From Aequorivita capsosiphonis DSM 23843 (GTDB lineage: Bacteria > Bacteroidota > Bacteroidia > Flavobacteriales > Flavobacteriaceae): a stretch of 64,000 bases of DNA. The DNA is taken from assembly GCF_000429125.1 (NCBI RefSeq), contig NZ_AUBG01000011.1:62001-126000 (forward strand). Direction: 5' to 3'. The position numbers and the translations under genes were made by a program. The notes below the pieces were generated by a model. That model was not told the DNA's origin. It did not search any database and was given only the letters and a program-made list of their open reading frames with translations. Below, piece by piece: positions 8,482 to 17,086 of the stretch. Numbering within the stretch: the first letter of the stretch is position 1; each line of letters starts with the position of its first letter.

Positions 8482-11400
8482 CTAGAAATACGCTCGCAAC
8501 TGAACGCTTCCTGTATGTACCGTTTTGGTTGTTTCGCTCTTTCTTCCGAAATAGGAGATATTGGCGTCTAAATATTTTGTTATTCGTTTTTGAAAAAGTG
8601 CTCGCCACGTAAAATTGGTTCCCGGCTGTAATCCTTCCAACATTTGATATGCCACAGGTGAAAAAGGATTTCCTTCAAATTTATTATCGATATAATTGAA
8701 CTCGCCGCTCATCGAAATCTTTTCGGCATTGGTGTAAGCAAAAGAAAATCCAAGGGTTTGCTGGTTTAGTTTTTCCATATTTCCAAGTTGATTATCTTGG
8801 TTTGCAAATTCATAGAAAAAATCAAAACGCGTACTTTGATTAAGTAAATACGAAATCTTTGGATTTAGTTCATAAGAATCTAGGAGATAATTTCTACTCG
8901 CAAAACTTTCCGAAACACTTTCCGTACTTCCGGTAGCTCCCTTAAAATTTAACAACCAACTTTCCTGAAACTTATGATTGAAATTCAATTGATGGCTTTT
9001 CAACTCATTTCGTTGTAAACCCACTGCGAGCAAGTTATCGCTGGATGTGGAAATAAAAGTATAACTCGTTGTAAAACGCTGCTTGCCTCGATTAAAAAAC
9101 AAAGCATTTCTAAAATTTAGCGTTAATCCCAACTGATCATCTCCGCCGTCTTGAAAAGGATTTATATTAAAACCATCGTTTTTTCGCTTTACTTTCCTAT
9201 CCAAAACATAGGAAGTTTGATTGTAGAAATGGGACAGCAACTTCTTAAATCCTTCTTTATCAGACCATTTTTGCGGATTCAAAGTGAGAATTTGACTGAA
9301 TTTATTTTGTCTAATCTTTAAAAATATCTGGTTAGGAAGCAATATGCGAATATATTCTGCCATATCCTGAAATTGGGCAACCTCAAACTCTTCCAACTCC
9401 TGAATTCCGTTGTTGTTATAGTCAATCCACGTATAAACGCCCTGTCCAGGTTCGGTTTTCACATACGTAAACTCTTGCTGAGGAATCACTCCATTATTAG
9501 ATTCCAAGGCCGTATTCCAACGAATTCCTCCATCAAACAAGGCTTGGTTATAGATTATCCGGGAATTTAAGGAACGTTCAATTTTACGTTTGTCCGCCAA
9601 ATTATCAGGGGAATTATTTGGATAAAACCCGCTCTCAGACCTTGGCTCATACTTCAATGTTCTGTAGTTCGCAAAGGCCGAAAGCTGCGTGTTTTCCGTA
9701 TTTATAAGTTTCGACTTTAAATAAAAAGTGTTTGAGGAGTTCACTTTTTGAAGCAGATTATTCCGAACACTATCATTCACCCGAAATTGATAGCCGGCTT
9801 CCACAAAAACTTTGGTGCTATCGCCAACACCTGTAAAAATTTCAAACGCACTGAATTTTTGACTTACAGGCGAAATACTATCCTTAGAAACATCTCTTAT
9901 TTGATTATTTTCTATCGCGACCTTTCCCCCTACCCAAGCTTTATCAAAAGAATATGTGGTGGTGTTATTTATTCTGAAAAATTTAGAAGAAATAGTATCT
10001 GCCTTACTATCCAGAAAACTTGCATAAGTTCTAAATTTCAACTTTTTCAAATTTATTTCCGAAGCGATTACATTTCGGGTTCCGTTGAAATTTTCAGAAT
10101 AATTCAAGTTTTGAAATTCATAACGTCCGCCACCGATTTTAGGATGGGAAACCTCAACTCCAGAAATTATAAAACTTTGATTTCCCATTGGATTAATGAG
10201 GTTCCAATCACGGTTAAACTCAACGTTGTAAAGGCGCTCAATAGTTTTAAAATTCTTCTGCACAAAATCTAGAGATCCAAATGCTTCTACCTTTAATGTA
10301 TCTTCCGTGGTTAGAACACGTTGCTTAAAAGCTAATCTTCCGGCGAAACCGTCATTATTGTCATTGTCAATATCACTAAAGAGATTGAGGTCGTTTTTAC
10401 TTCCAGCAACTTCAAAATCGATTTGTGTTTTTTCTGAAGGATGAAAACTCCCATTCAGACCTCCAACTTGTAGTTTTATTGGGGCATTCAATCTAATTAC
10501 GGGTTCATAATTCCCTTGTTGCACCCCATTAATAGGTGCCACATATTCAAAAATCCGACTGATCGTGTTATTATCTCCTATCACATAATTTCCGTTGTTA
10601 TTGCCAACAAGTGTAAAACGAACACTAAAAAGTTCGTCTTCAGGATTACTTGAAAAAACAAAAGCTTCAATCCCACCTATAATTTCCTTTTTATACAAAA
10701 TCTTATTCTCAGAATAAGTATCGGGAACCGCCGAAGGAGCGGTCATTAAATCTGGATCATCACCAGCAGCTTTTAAAATAGCGACTTGTTCTTCAGAAAG
10801 ATTTTGCTGAAGCGGTTGGTTTTTTGCATCGTTTTCAGAATACACATATACGCCCAAATCCAAATTATCACTAGAATAATTTCCACCGCCATAGCCAATG
10901 AAACGCGTATAACTTCTATCGGTATATTGATATTCCACGGAAATACGCATATTGCTCGTTATGGGATAGGTTGGGTTGAATTTTATTTCACCCGCATTAT
11001 AATCAATTACATAGTCTTCATTTTCGCCGCGCTTTAAAAGTAGCCCGTTTACATAAACCTTTTCACTTCCGGAAACCACCAAAATATAAAGTTCACCATT
11101 GGGGCCAACCAATTTATAAGGTCCTTGATTTCCTTCTTGCCCTAAAAATTCACTTTTTGAAAACACGCCACGTACCAATGCACCCGAAGCAAAAGCGGAA
11201 ATTTTGGAACCGTCTTCATTGGTGACTGTTCCACCAAGTGAAATCCCTTGTACTTTTTTAGTAAACCTTCCGAAATAACTGTTGTTGTTTTGCAAATCAA
11301 TATCGCCAGCGCGAATGTTCCAATTCTCACCAAAAAGTTCAATAAATATTTGATCAAACTCATTCAAGCTTTGTGAATACCCACCTTCCTGTGTAGGAAT

Positions 11401-11970
11401 GTTCGCATCTTGAATAGAAGCCCGAATAGAAACCTTATCGCTTAATTTTCCAGTGATTTGCAAATCCAGTTCCGAATTAACAACTGCGTTTTGATTGTTT
11501 CCTATAGTAATTCCGCGTGATATGCTTCCTGAAGTGTTTAAGCCATCAAAAGGGGTGAAAGTGTTTTTATTGGTACTTTCCTCAAGCGAATAAAGTTTAT
11601 CAATCCTCCCCGTATTTTCAACGATAATCTTCGGATCGAGCGCGAAATACTCACGCGTTAAAAAATCTGGATAACGTAAATATTGAACGATAAGTGAATC
11701 TTGCTGTTGCTGTAATTCTTCGGAAAAAATAATAATCCCTTTTTTAAAGTCTATTCTATAGCTAAACGGATCTTGGGAATTTCCTTCTTTATCAAGGACA
11801 GCGAACTTTTTGGGATTGATACTAACACTGTCTAATACGACTGTATCGGTTACGGCAACTCTTTTTTCTCGATAATTTGAAGCTGCACCCGCCGGATGGA
11901 GCGTATTATCCTGCGCATAGCCAACAGCTACAACAAAAAAGAAAAGGATAAGAGAGTATAACTTCATCAA
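8482..11970 (-). CDS. Very large outer-membrane beta-barrel protein, function unknown
   Basis: An 1162-residue protein with a Sec signal peptide (residues 1-19, cleaved before Q20 in VGYAQDN). The mature protein is rich in alternating polar/hydrophobic strands and Asn/aromatic residues and ends in phenylalanine (VQLRAYF), the classic end of a BAM-assembled barrel. An early segment (NTSGSISRGITIGNNQN, then LQITGKLSDKVSIRASIQDANIP) recalls the start of large Bacteroidota barrels, and IDYNAGEIKFNPTYPIT and WIDYNNNGIQELEEFEVAQF suggest repeated extracellular or periplasmic domains. It is not a TonB-dependent receptor: no plug or TonB box is seen. I cannot name the function. Size, isolation as a single gene and conservation of the barrel end make it a likely secretion or surface-assembly component, but that is only inference. 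Confidence 0.65.
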   Translation of the reverse strand: MMKLYSLILFFFVVAVGYAQDNTLHPAGAASNYREKRVAVTDTVVLDSVSINPKKFAVLDKEGNSQDPFSYRIDFKKGIIIFSEELQQQQDSLIVQYLRYPDFLTREYFALDPKIIVENTGRIDKLYSLEESTNKNTFTPFDGLNTSGSISRGITIGNNQNAVVNSELDLQITGKLSDKVSIRASIQDANIPTQEGGYSQSLNEFDQIFIELFGENWNIRAGDIDLQNNNSYFGRFTKKVQGISLGGTVTNEDGSKISAFASGALVRGVFSKSEFLGQEGNQGPYKLVGPNGELYILVVSGSEKVYVNGLLLKRGENEDYVIDYNAGEIKFNPTYPITSNMRISVEYQYTDRSYTRFIGYGGGNYSSDNLDLGVYVYSENDAKNQPLQQNLSEEQVAILKAAGDDPDLMTAPSAVPDTYSENKILYKKEIIGGIEAFVFSSNPEDELFSVRFTLVGNNNGNYVIGDNNTISRIFEYVAPINGVQQGNYEPVIRLNAPIKLQVGGLNGSFHPSEKTQIDFEVAGSKNDLNLFSDIDNDNNDGFAGRLAFKQRVLTTEDTLKVEAFGSLDFVQKNFKTIERLYNVEFNRDWNLINPMGNQSFIISGVEVSHPKIGGGRYEFQNLNYSENFNGTRNVIASEINLKKLKFRTYASFLDSKADTISSKFFRINNTTTYSFDKAWVGGKVAIENNQIRDVSKDSISPVSQKFSAFEIFTGVGDSTKVFVEAGYQFRVNDSVRNNLLQKVNSSNTFYLKSKLINTENTQLSAFANYRTLKYEPRSESGFYPNNSPDNLADKRKIERSLNSRIIYNQALFDGGIRWNTALESNNGVIPQQEFTYVKTEPGQGVYTWIDYNNNGIQELEEFEVAQFQDMAEYIRILLPNQIFLKIRQNKFSQILTLNPQKWSDKEGFKKLLSHFYNQTSYVLDRKVKRKNDGFNINPFQDGGDDQLGLTLNFRNALFFNRGKQRFTTSYTFISTSSDNLLAVGLQRNELKSHQLNFNHKFQESWLLNFKGATGSTESVSESFASRNYLLDSYELNPKISYLLNQSTRFDFFYEFANQDNQLGNMEKLNQQTLGFSFAYTNAEKISMSGEFNYIDNKFEGNPFSPVAYQMLEGLQPGTNFTWRALFQKRITKYLDANISYFGRKSETTKTVHTGSVQLRAYF

Positions 11971-12056
11971 CTATAAAACTAAACACTTCGGTTTTTATTT
12001 TGTAGGATATCTTTTGATAACCTTTTCGGAAATGTTTGGTGTAAAAATACGATTTC

Positions 12057-12076
12057 ATTCCCGCGAAGGCGGGAAT
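12057..12076. repeat. REP-like palindrome
   Basis: ATTCCCGC-GAAG-GCGGGAAT, a perfect 8-bp stem with a 4-nt loop. Its core is the reverse complement of the palindrome at 12186-12199, so the two form an inverted pair about 110 nt apart in the xth upstream region. Confidence 0.8.
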
Positions 12077-12185
12077 CTCATCAAAACTAACTTTAATTTT
12101 AAAGTTATATTGGATAGGTTGTCAATAGGATCTAAGATTTTTAACTTGCGATCTATAATATAAGATATTCTACCAAAAAAAGATA

Positions 12186-12199
12186 CCCGCCTTCGCGGG
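12186..12199. repeat. REP-like palindrome next to the xth start codon
   Basis: CCCGC-CTTC-GCGGG, the inverted counterpart of the palindrome at 12057-12076. It ends 8 nt before the xth ATG, where a hairpin in the mRNA could hinder ribosome entry. Confidence 0.8.
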
Positions 12200-12207
12200 C
12201 ATGATAT

Positions 12208-12996
12208 ATGAAAATAATCTCATACAACGTAAACGGAATTCGCGCGGCCATGCGCAAAGGATTTATAGAATGGCTGCAAGCTGCGAACCCAGATGTTATC
12301 TGCATTCAGGAAATAAAAGCCAATATTGATCAAGTGGAAGTTGAAGAAATAGAAAAAGCGGGATATCCGTTTCATTATTGGTATAGCGCCCAAAAGAAGG
12401 GCTATAGCGGAGTGGCAATCTTTTCAAAAACAAAACCGAATCATATCGAATACGGAACCGGTATTGAATATATGGATTTCGAAGGAAGAAATATTCGCTT
12501 AGATTTTGACGATGTTTCGATAATGAGCTTGTATTTGCCAAGTGGCACAAACACCCTTCGGTTAGAGCACAAGTTTAAATTTATGGCAGATTTTAAAAAG
12601 TATATTGACAACCTGAAAAAAGAAATTCCAAACTTAGTGATTTGTGGCGATTATAATATTTGTCACGAAGCCATTGACATTCACGATCCAGTCCGTCTCA
12701 AAAATACTTCAGGTTTTTTACCTGTTGAAAGGGAGTGGCTCGATGGGTTTATGAAAAGCGGATTTATAGATAGCTTCCGTCATTTCAACAAAGAACCCGA
12801 TAATTATACGTGGTGGAGTTATCGCGCTAATTCCCGAAATAACAACAAAGGCTGGCGAATAGATTATAATTTGGTTTCGGAACCCTTAAGGGATAATCTA
12901 AAACGTGCCGTTATTTTACCAGATGCTATGCACAGCGACCACTGTCCGCTTTTGGTGGTGCTCGAATTTCCGTCTAGTTCCCCCTTTGGGGGTTAG
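12208..12996 (+). CDS. xth: Exodeoxyribonuclease III (AP endonuclease)
   Basis: A 262-residue EEP-fold nuclease that cleaves at abasic sites and degrades 3' ends in base excision repair. Active-site residues visible: N7 (ISYNVNGIR), E35 (CIQEIKA), Y109 (SLYLPSG), D148 and N150 (CGDYNICHEAID), D219 (GWRIDY) and D244-H245 (MHSDHCPL). The last residues, PSSSPFGG followed by TAG, are encoded by a palindromic repeat (12976-13000) and not by family sequence; homologues normally end soon after HCP(V/L)L. The gene therefore seems to have lost its own stop and borrowed one from the repeat. The catalytic core is complete, so it should be active. Confidence 0.95.
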   Translation: MKIISYNVNGIRAAMRKGFIEWLQAANPDVICIQEIKANIDQVEVEEIEKAGYPFHYWYSAQKKGYSGVAIFSKTKPNHIEYGTGIEYMDFEGRNIRLDFDDVSIMSLYLPSGTNTLRLEHKFKFMADFKKYIDNLKKEIPNLVICGDYNICHEAIDIHDPVRLKNTSGFLPVEREWLDGFMKSGFIDSFRHFNKEPDNYTWWSYRANSRNNNKGWRIDYNLVSEPLRDNLKRAVILPDAMHSDHCPLLVVLEFPSSSPFGG

Positions 12997-13000
12997 GGGG
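12976..13000. repeat. 25-bp palindromic repeat, copy 1
   Basis: Begins AGTTCCCCCTTTGGGGG and ends TTAGGGGG. It is identical over 25 bases to 15649-15673. It encodes the last residues and stop codon of xth and lies 3 nt from the stop of the converging acyl-CoA dehydrogenase gene. Confidence 0.95.
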
Positions 13001-13003
13001 AAG

Positions 13004-14368
13004 TTACACAAACGCACTATATCCCGTAATCGCTCTTCCCACTATTAGGGAATTGATTTCCTTGGTGCCTTCGTAACTATAGATTGCTTCGGCATCTGCC
13101 ACAAAACGGGCTACGTCATATTCAAGTAATATTCCGTTACCGCCCATAACTTCACGGGCTTGGCTAACCACATCACGAGTTCGCATACTACAAAATACTT
13201 TTGCCAAGGAAGCGTGTTCGTCAGTCAGTAAACCCTCATCCTGCAATTCGGAAAGACGGAAACACATTGTTTGCATTGCCGTTAGATTGGAGACCATTTC
13301 CACCAAATGATTTTGCACTAACTGAAATGAAGCAATCGGTTTCCCGAATTGTTCGCGTTTTTTGGTATATTTAAGGGCAGCTTCATAAGCTCCGCGAGCA
13401 CAACCCACAGCTTGCCAAGCTACGCCGGCGCGGGTCATTCTCAACACTTTTGCAGTATCTTTAAAGGAGTCGCATTTTTGAAGCCTATCACTTTCCGGCA
13501 CACGGCAATCGGTCATTGTTATCAACGCATTTTGAACGGTACGGAGTGCCATTTTATTTTCCATCTTTTCAGCTTTAAAACCTGGATTTCCTTTTCTAAC
13601 CAAAAATCCTTTCACCTGATCGTCCGCTTCATTACGTGCCCAAATAATTACAACATCTGCAAAAGTGGCATTCCCAATCCATTTTTTTTGTCCGTTTAAA
13701 ACCCATTCATCACCTTCTTGTCTACACGTGGTTCCCAAGCCACCAGCAACTGCCGATCCCACATCAGGTTCGGTAAGGCCAAAAGCACCTATTAATTCCA
13801 TTTTGGCCATTTTCGGGAGCCATTCTTGTTTTTGTTCCTCACTTCCGCAGATATAAATAGAACCCATTGCCAAACCGCTATGCACTCCAAAAAAGGTGGA
13901 AATGGAAACATCTACACGGGCGAGTTCCATAGCGATTATACCTTCCATTATATAATTTTCATTAGGTGTTCCGTAACCTTCATAAGTCAATCCGCAGATG
14001 TTTAATTCTGCCATTTTCGGAATAATTTGAAAAGGAAATTCAGCTTTGTTCCAGTATTCATTGGCTATTGGCTTTATTTCGTCTTCCATAAAATTGCGCA
14101 CTTTCATCTGAAGTTCACGTTGTTCGGGACTTAATTTTAAAGCCAAATCATAAAAATCGCCATCAATTGGAGGTAATTTGTGCTGTCCTTTTTTTCCACC
14201 TTTATGCTTTAACATCTTCATCAAACCAGCCAATTGACGGTCGTCGAGCTCCCCAACGGTTTTCATAACTTCTGAAAGATCTACTTTTTCTGAAAGGGCT
14301 CCCAAGGCATCGAGATCGATATCTTTCATTAAATGAATGGTTTGTTTGATTTTTGAAAAAATGGACAT
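13004..14368 (-). CDS. Acyl-CoA dehydrogenase family protein
   Basis: FAD-dependent acyl-CoA dehydrogenase fold. Seen in order: an unusual N-terminal helical extension of roughly 75 residues (MSIFSKIKQ to GKKGQHKLPP, with DIDLDALGALSE), the alpha domain (LSPEQRELQMKVRNFMEDEI), the beta domain with AFGLTEPDVGS and GQKKWIGNA, and the C-terminal domain with REQFGKPIASFQLVQ and MGGNGI. The catalytic-base candidate is the Glu in YSYEGTKEINSLIVGRAITG, as in glutaryl-CoA dehydrogenase-type members. Alternative start at 14404 adds 12 residues (MLSLEFNSKNTP); I prefer 14368 because that extra part overlaps a promoter-like TATCTTTA. The acyl substrate cannot be told from sequence. It converges on xth. 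Confidence 0.85.
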   Translation of the reverse strand: MSIFSKIKQTIHLMKDIDLDALGALSEKVDLSEVMKTVGELDDRQLAGLMKMLKHKGGKKGQHKLPPIDGDFYDLALKLSPEQRELQMKVRNFMEDEIKPIANEYWNKAEFPFQIIPKMAELNICGLTYEGYGTPNENYIMEGIIAMELARVDVSISTFFGVHSGLAMGSIYICGSEEQKQEWLPKMAKMELIGAFGLTEPDVGSAVAGGLGTTCRQEGDEWVLNGQKKWIGNATFADVVIIWARNEADDQVKGFLVRKGNPGFKAEKMENKMALRTVQNALITMTDCRVPESDRLQKCDSFKDTAKVLRMTRAGVAWQAVGCARGAYEAALKYTKKREQFGKPIASFQLVQNHLVEMVSNLTAMQTMCFRLSELQDEGLLTDEHASLAKVFCSMRTRDVVSQAREVMGGNGILLEYDVARFVADAEAIYSYEGTKEINSLIVGRAITGYSAFV

Positions 14369-14434
14369 AGGTGTATTTTTAGAATTGAATTCTAAAGATA
14401 GCATTTAGGACTTTTGTTGAAGGCTAAAGAAAAG

Positions 14435-15568
14435 TTAATTTGAAGGAAGTTCTTTCAAGTACGATTGATTTACAAAGCCTTTTAAGCTGTCTAAGGTTTG
14501 CACGTGAAACCAGTCTTGGTTTTTACCGAGTACTAGAATAGTGTCATTTTTCTTTAAGCTAGTGAGTTGCTTAAAAATAGCTGCCGGACCATTTCGTAAA
14601 TCGGTTCGATTTCTAGAAACCGTAGCTTTTAAAAATCTAACAGTATCGTTAACCTCTTGAATATCGCTCATTTTAATATACGGATATGGATTTACGGCAA
14701 CTCTTTTTCTATAAATTCCAAAATGAAGATGTGGCGGAGTAGTTTTTGCATTACCCGTATTGCCAACAAAACCAAGGGTATCACCTGTTTTTACTCTTTT
14801 CCCAGCCGTTACTGCTATACTGTCCAAATGCGCATAATAGACTCTCTTTCCAAAAATTCCGTCCTTTAGCCAAACCTGTTTCCCGCCTAAACCACGTTCC
14901 CCTGTTGAGGCGATTCTACCATTAGAAACGGCAACAACCGGTGTGCCTCTCTCCGCAAAAATATCAACGCCTTCGTGTGAGCGGTTACCGTGGCCTCTTG
15001 GGTCTGCCCAAAAGCTTTGCACACTCTTGTTGTTTCCACCACTCACAGGAAATTGATACATTGGTTCGGAATATATTTTTAAGATGAAAGGAAACTGCCT
15101 TTTCATTTCTGGCTGAATGATAACCTTGTAAACAGCAGATTTGTCTATCTCAAAAGCAAGTGACGATTTTTGATCCTCCGCGCTTTTTACAAGTTTAAAT
15201 GTTTTTAGGGAATCGTTTTTCTGTTGAAACAGATCGATAAATACCAAAGCTGAATCTGGTTGTTTTTCAACTCCAACAATCAACCTTTCGCCTTCTTTCA
15301 ATTGCAGATTATAACTGTAAACGTTGAAATTTTCTTCAGAAAACAATCCACTTTCAGAATAAGGAAGCGTTATTTGAAGCTTATCCTCTTTTGATTTTTT
15401 AAAAGCATTTCTCCATAGAAGAAACAACGAATCATTCTTTTTAAAGTTGCGTTCATAAGCTATGCGAGCAGTTGGTTTTTTAATTACATCTGCTACTTTT
15501 TGAACTTCATTACAACCAAAAACCAGGGGTAACATAAGTATTATAAAGTACCTGAAGATATTTTTCAT
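14435..15568 (-). CDS. M23 family peptidase lipoprotein with C-terminal SH3 domain
   Basis: A 377-residue envelope peptidase of the LytM type. Signal peptide with C19 in LVFGC as lipid-attachment residue. The M23 domain lies at about 185-310: zinc ligands in GNRSHEGVDIFA (His and Asp) and HLHFGIYRK (His), plus KRVYYAHLDSI. All metal ligands are present, so it should be a true endopeptidase acting on peptidoglycan cross-links. The last 60 residues (RFLKATVSRNRTDLRNGPA to the end) are a bacterial SH3 domain that would bind the cell wall. The region before the peptidase domain is a beta-rich unknown segment. It lies 66 nt after the acyl-CoA dehydrogenase start, same strand. Confidence 0.88.
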   Translation of the reverse strand: MKNIFRYFIILMLPLVFGCNEVQKVADVIKKPTARIAYERNFKKNDSLFLLWRNAFKKSKEDKLQITLPYSESGLFSEENFNVYSYNLQLKEGERLIVGVEKQPDSALVFIDLFQQKNDSLKTFKLVKSAEDQKSSLAFEIDKSAVYKVIIQPEMKRQFPFILKIYSEPMYQFPVSGGNNKSVQSFWADPRGHGNRSHEGVDIFAERGTPVVAVSNGRIASTGERGLGGKQVWLKDGIFGKRVYYAHLDSIAVTAGKRVKTGDTLGFVGNTGNAKTTPPHLHFGIYRKRVAVNPYPYIKMSDIQEVNDTVRFLKATVSRNRTDLRNGPAAIFKQLTSLKKNDTILVLGKNQDWFHVQTLDSLKGFVNQSYLKELPSN

Positions 15569-15648
15569 AACACCACTCGCTTAACATAATTTGTACCAAA
15601 ACCACCCCGCCCGTCTAAAGTAAAAAAGGATAGGAATCTTTACGTATG

Positions 15649-15673
15649 AGTTCCCCCTTTGGGGGTTAGGGGG
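15649..15673. repeat. 25-bp palindromic repeat, copy 2
   Basis: Identical to 12976-13000 and in the same orientation. It lies 4 nt beyond the radA stop codon, in the 110-nt gap before the M23 peptidase gene. Confidence 0.95.
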
Positions 15674-15677
15674 CTTC

Positions 15678-17039
15678 CTACCCAAAAAGATGATGCACCA
15701 CATCGTGTACTTTTGCAACTTTAATAATATTTATATGAAAGTCATTTTTCGGAATTTTGCAATATTTGGAGATTACAATAGAAGTGAAACCGAGTTTTTC
15801 CGCTTCCAAAATGCGCTGCTCCACACGAGTGACGGGTCTAACTTCGCCAGCGAGTCCAACCTCAGCGGCAAAACAAAGACGCTTGTCGATAGCTATGTCG
15901 ATATTTGATGAAAGTACCGCGGCGGCAACGGCCAAATCAATTGCTGGATCGTCAACGGTTATTCCACCGGTTACATTTAGAAAAACATCTTTTGCACCTA
16001 ATTTAAAACCTGCTCGTTTTTCCAGAACGGCAAGAATCATATTTAAGCGTTTTGCATTATAGCCCGTTGCGCTACGCTGTGGCGTACCATAAACCGCGCT
16101 ACTAACCAAGGCTTGGATTTCAATCATAAGCGGACGCATTCCCTCTAAAGTTGCAGAAATTGCTGTACCGCTAAGGTCTTCCTCATTTTTGGAAATTAAT
16201 ATTTCAGAAGGATTTGAAACTTCGCGAAGTCCACTACCTTGCATTTCGTATATACCAAGTTCATTTGTACTTCCAAAACGGTTTTTGTTGGCGCGTAATA
16301 TTCGATAAATATGGTTTCTATCCCCTTCAAATTGCAAAACCGTATCCACCATATGTTCCAAGATTTTTGGGCCGGCGATGTTTCCATCTTTGGTAATATG
16401 GCCTATCAAAATAACTGGGGTTGCAGTTTCCTTAGCATATTTTATAAGCTCAGCAGTAGTTTCCCTGATTTGGGAAATACTCCCGGCAGTACTTTCAATA
16501 TGATCTGTGTGCAGGGTTTGAATGGAATCGATCACCACAATATCCGGCTCAATCTCTTCAATATTTCTAAAGATGTTCTGCGTTTTTGTTTCTGTTAAAA
16601 TGTAGCAGTTTTCAGAAATTGGCTGAATTCTTTCCGCTCGCATTTTTATCTGCTGCGCACTTTCTTCACCAGAAACATAAAGTGTTTTATAGGGAAGTTG
16701 AAGCGCAATTTGAAGCATAAGCGTACTTTTCCCAATTCCTGGTTCCCCTCCTAAAAGCGTTAATGAGCCTGGAACCAAGCCACCACCGAGCACACGGTTC
16801 AATTCATTGTTTTTTGTATTTAGCCTCGCTTCGGCTTGGGTTGAAATTTCAGAAATACGTAGCGGTCGCGCATGCTTTTTCGAAGTGTTTTCGCTAGTTT
16901 TCCAAGTTATCTTTTCAGCTTTTTGGATGACTTCTTCGGCAATAGTGTTCCATTGTTTGCAAGAAGAACATTGTCCTTGCCATTTTGAATGTTGCGCGCC
17001 GCAATTTTGACAGAAAAAAGTGGTTTTTGTTTTAGCCAT
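15678..17039 (-). CDS. radA: DNA repair protein RadA
   Basis: A 453-residue RadA, a RecA-like branch-migration ATPase that helps process recombination intermediates. Domains in order: zinc finger (C10, C13, C24, C27), RecA-type ATPase with Walker A GGEPGIGKST (97-106) and a Walker B ending IVVIDSIQT, the RadA signature KNRFG in ANKNRFGSTNELGIYEM, and the C-terminal inactive Lon-protease-like domain with DDPAIDLAVAAAVLSS. Complete and of usual length. The palindromic repeat copy 2 directly follows its stop. The opposite strand upstream carries the histidine kinase, so the 47 nt between them hold divergent start sites. Confidence 0.96.
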   Translation of the reverse strand: MAKTKTTFFCQNCGAQHSKWQGQCSSCKQWNTIAEEVIQKAEKITWKTSENTSKKHARPLRISEISTQAEARLNTKNNELNRVLGGGLVPGSLTLLGGEPGIGKSTLMLQIALQLPYKTLYVSGEESAQQIKMRAERIQPISENCYILTETKTQNIFRNIEEIEPDIVVIDSIQTLHTDHIESTAGSISQIRETTAELIKYAKETATPVILIGHITKDGNIAGPKILEHMVDTVLQFEGDRNHIYRILRANKNRFGSTNELGIYEMQGSGLREVSNPSEILISKNEEDLSGTAISATLEGMRPLMIEIQALVSSAVYGTPQRSATGYNAKRLNMILAVLEKRAGFKLGAKDVFLNVTGGITVDDPAIDLAVAAAVLSSNIDIAIDKRLCFAAEVGLAGEVRPVTRVEQRILEAEKLGFTSIVISKYCKIPKNDFHINIIKVAKVHDVVHHLFG

Positions 17040-17086
17040 AATAGTTCCGCTAAATTAAATATATTTACGCTAGAAACCAGCACTAA

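Noticed and set aside
9373-11037. Several 65-174-codon open readings on the plus strand opposite the large barrel gene
   Set aside because: They are shadows of the minus-strand coding sequence, with no start signals or recognisable domains.
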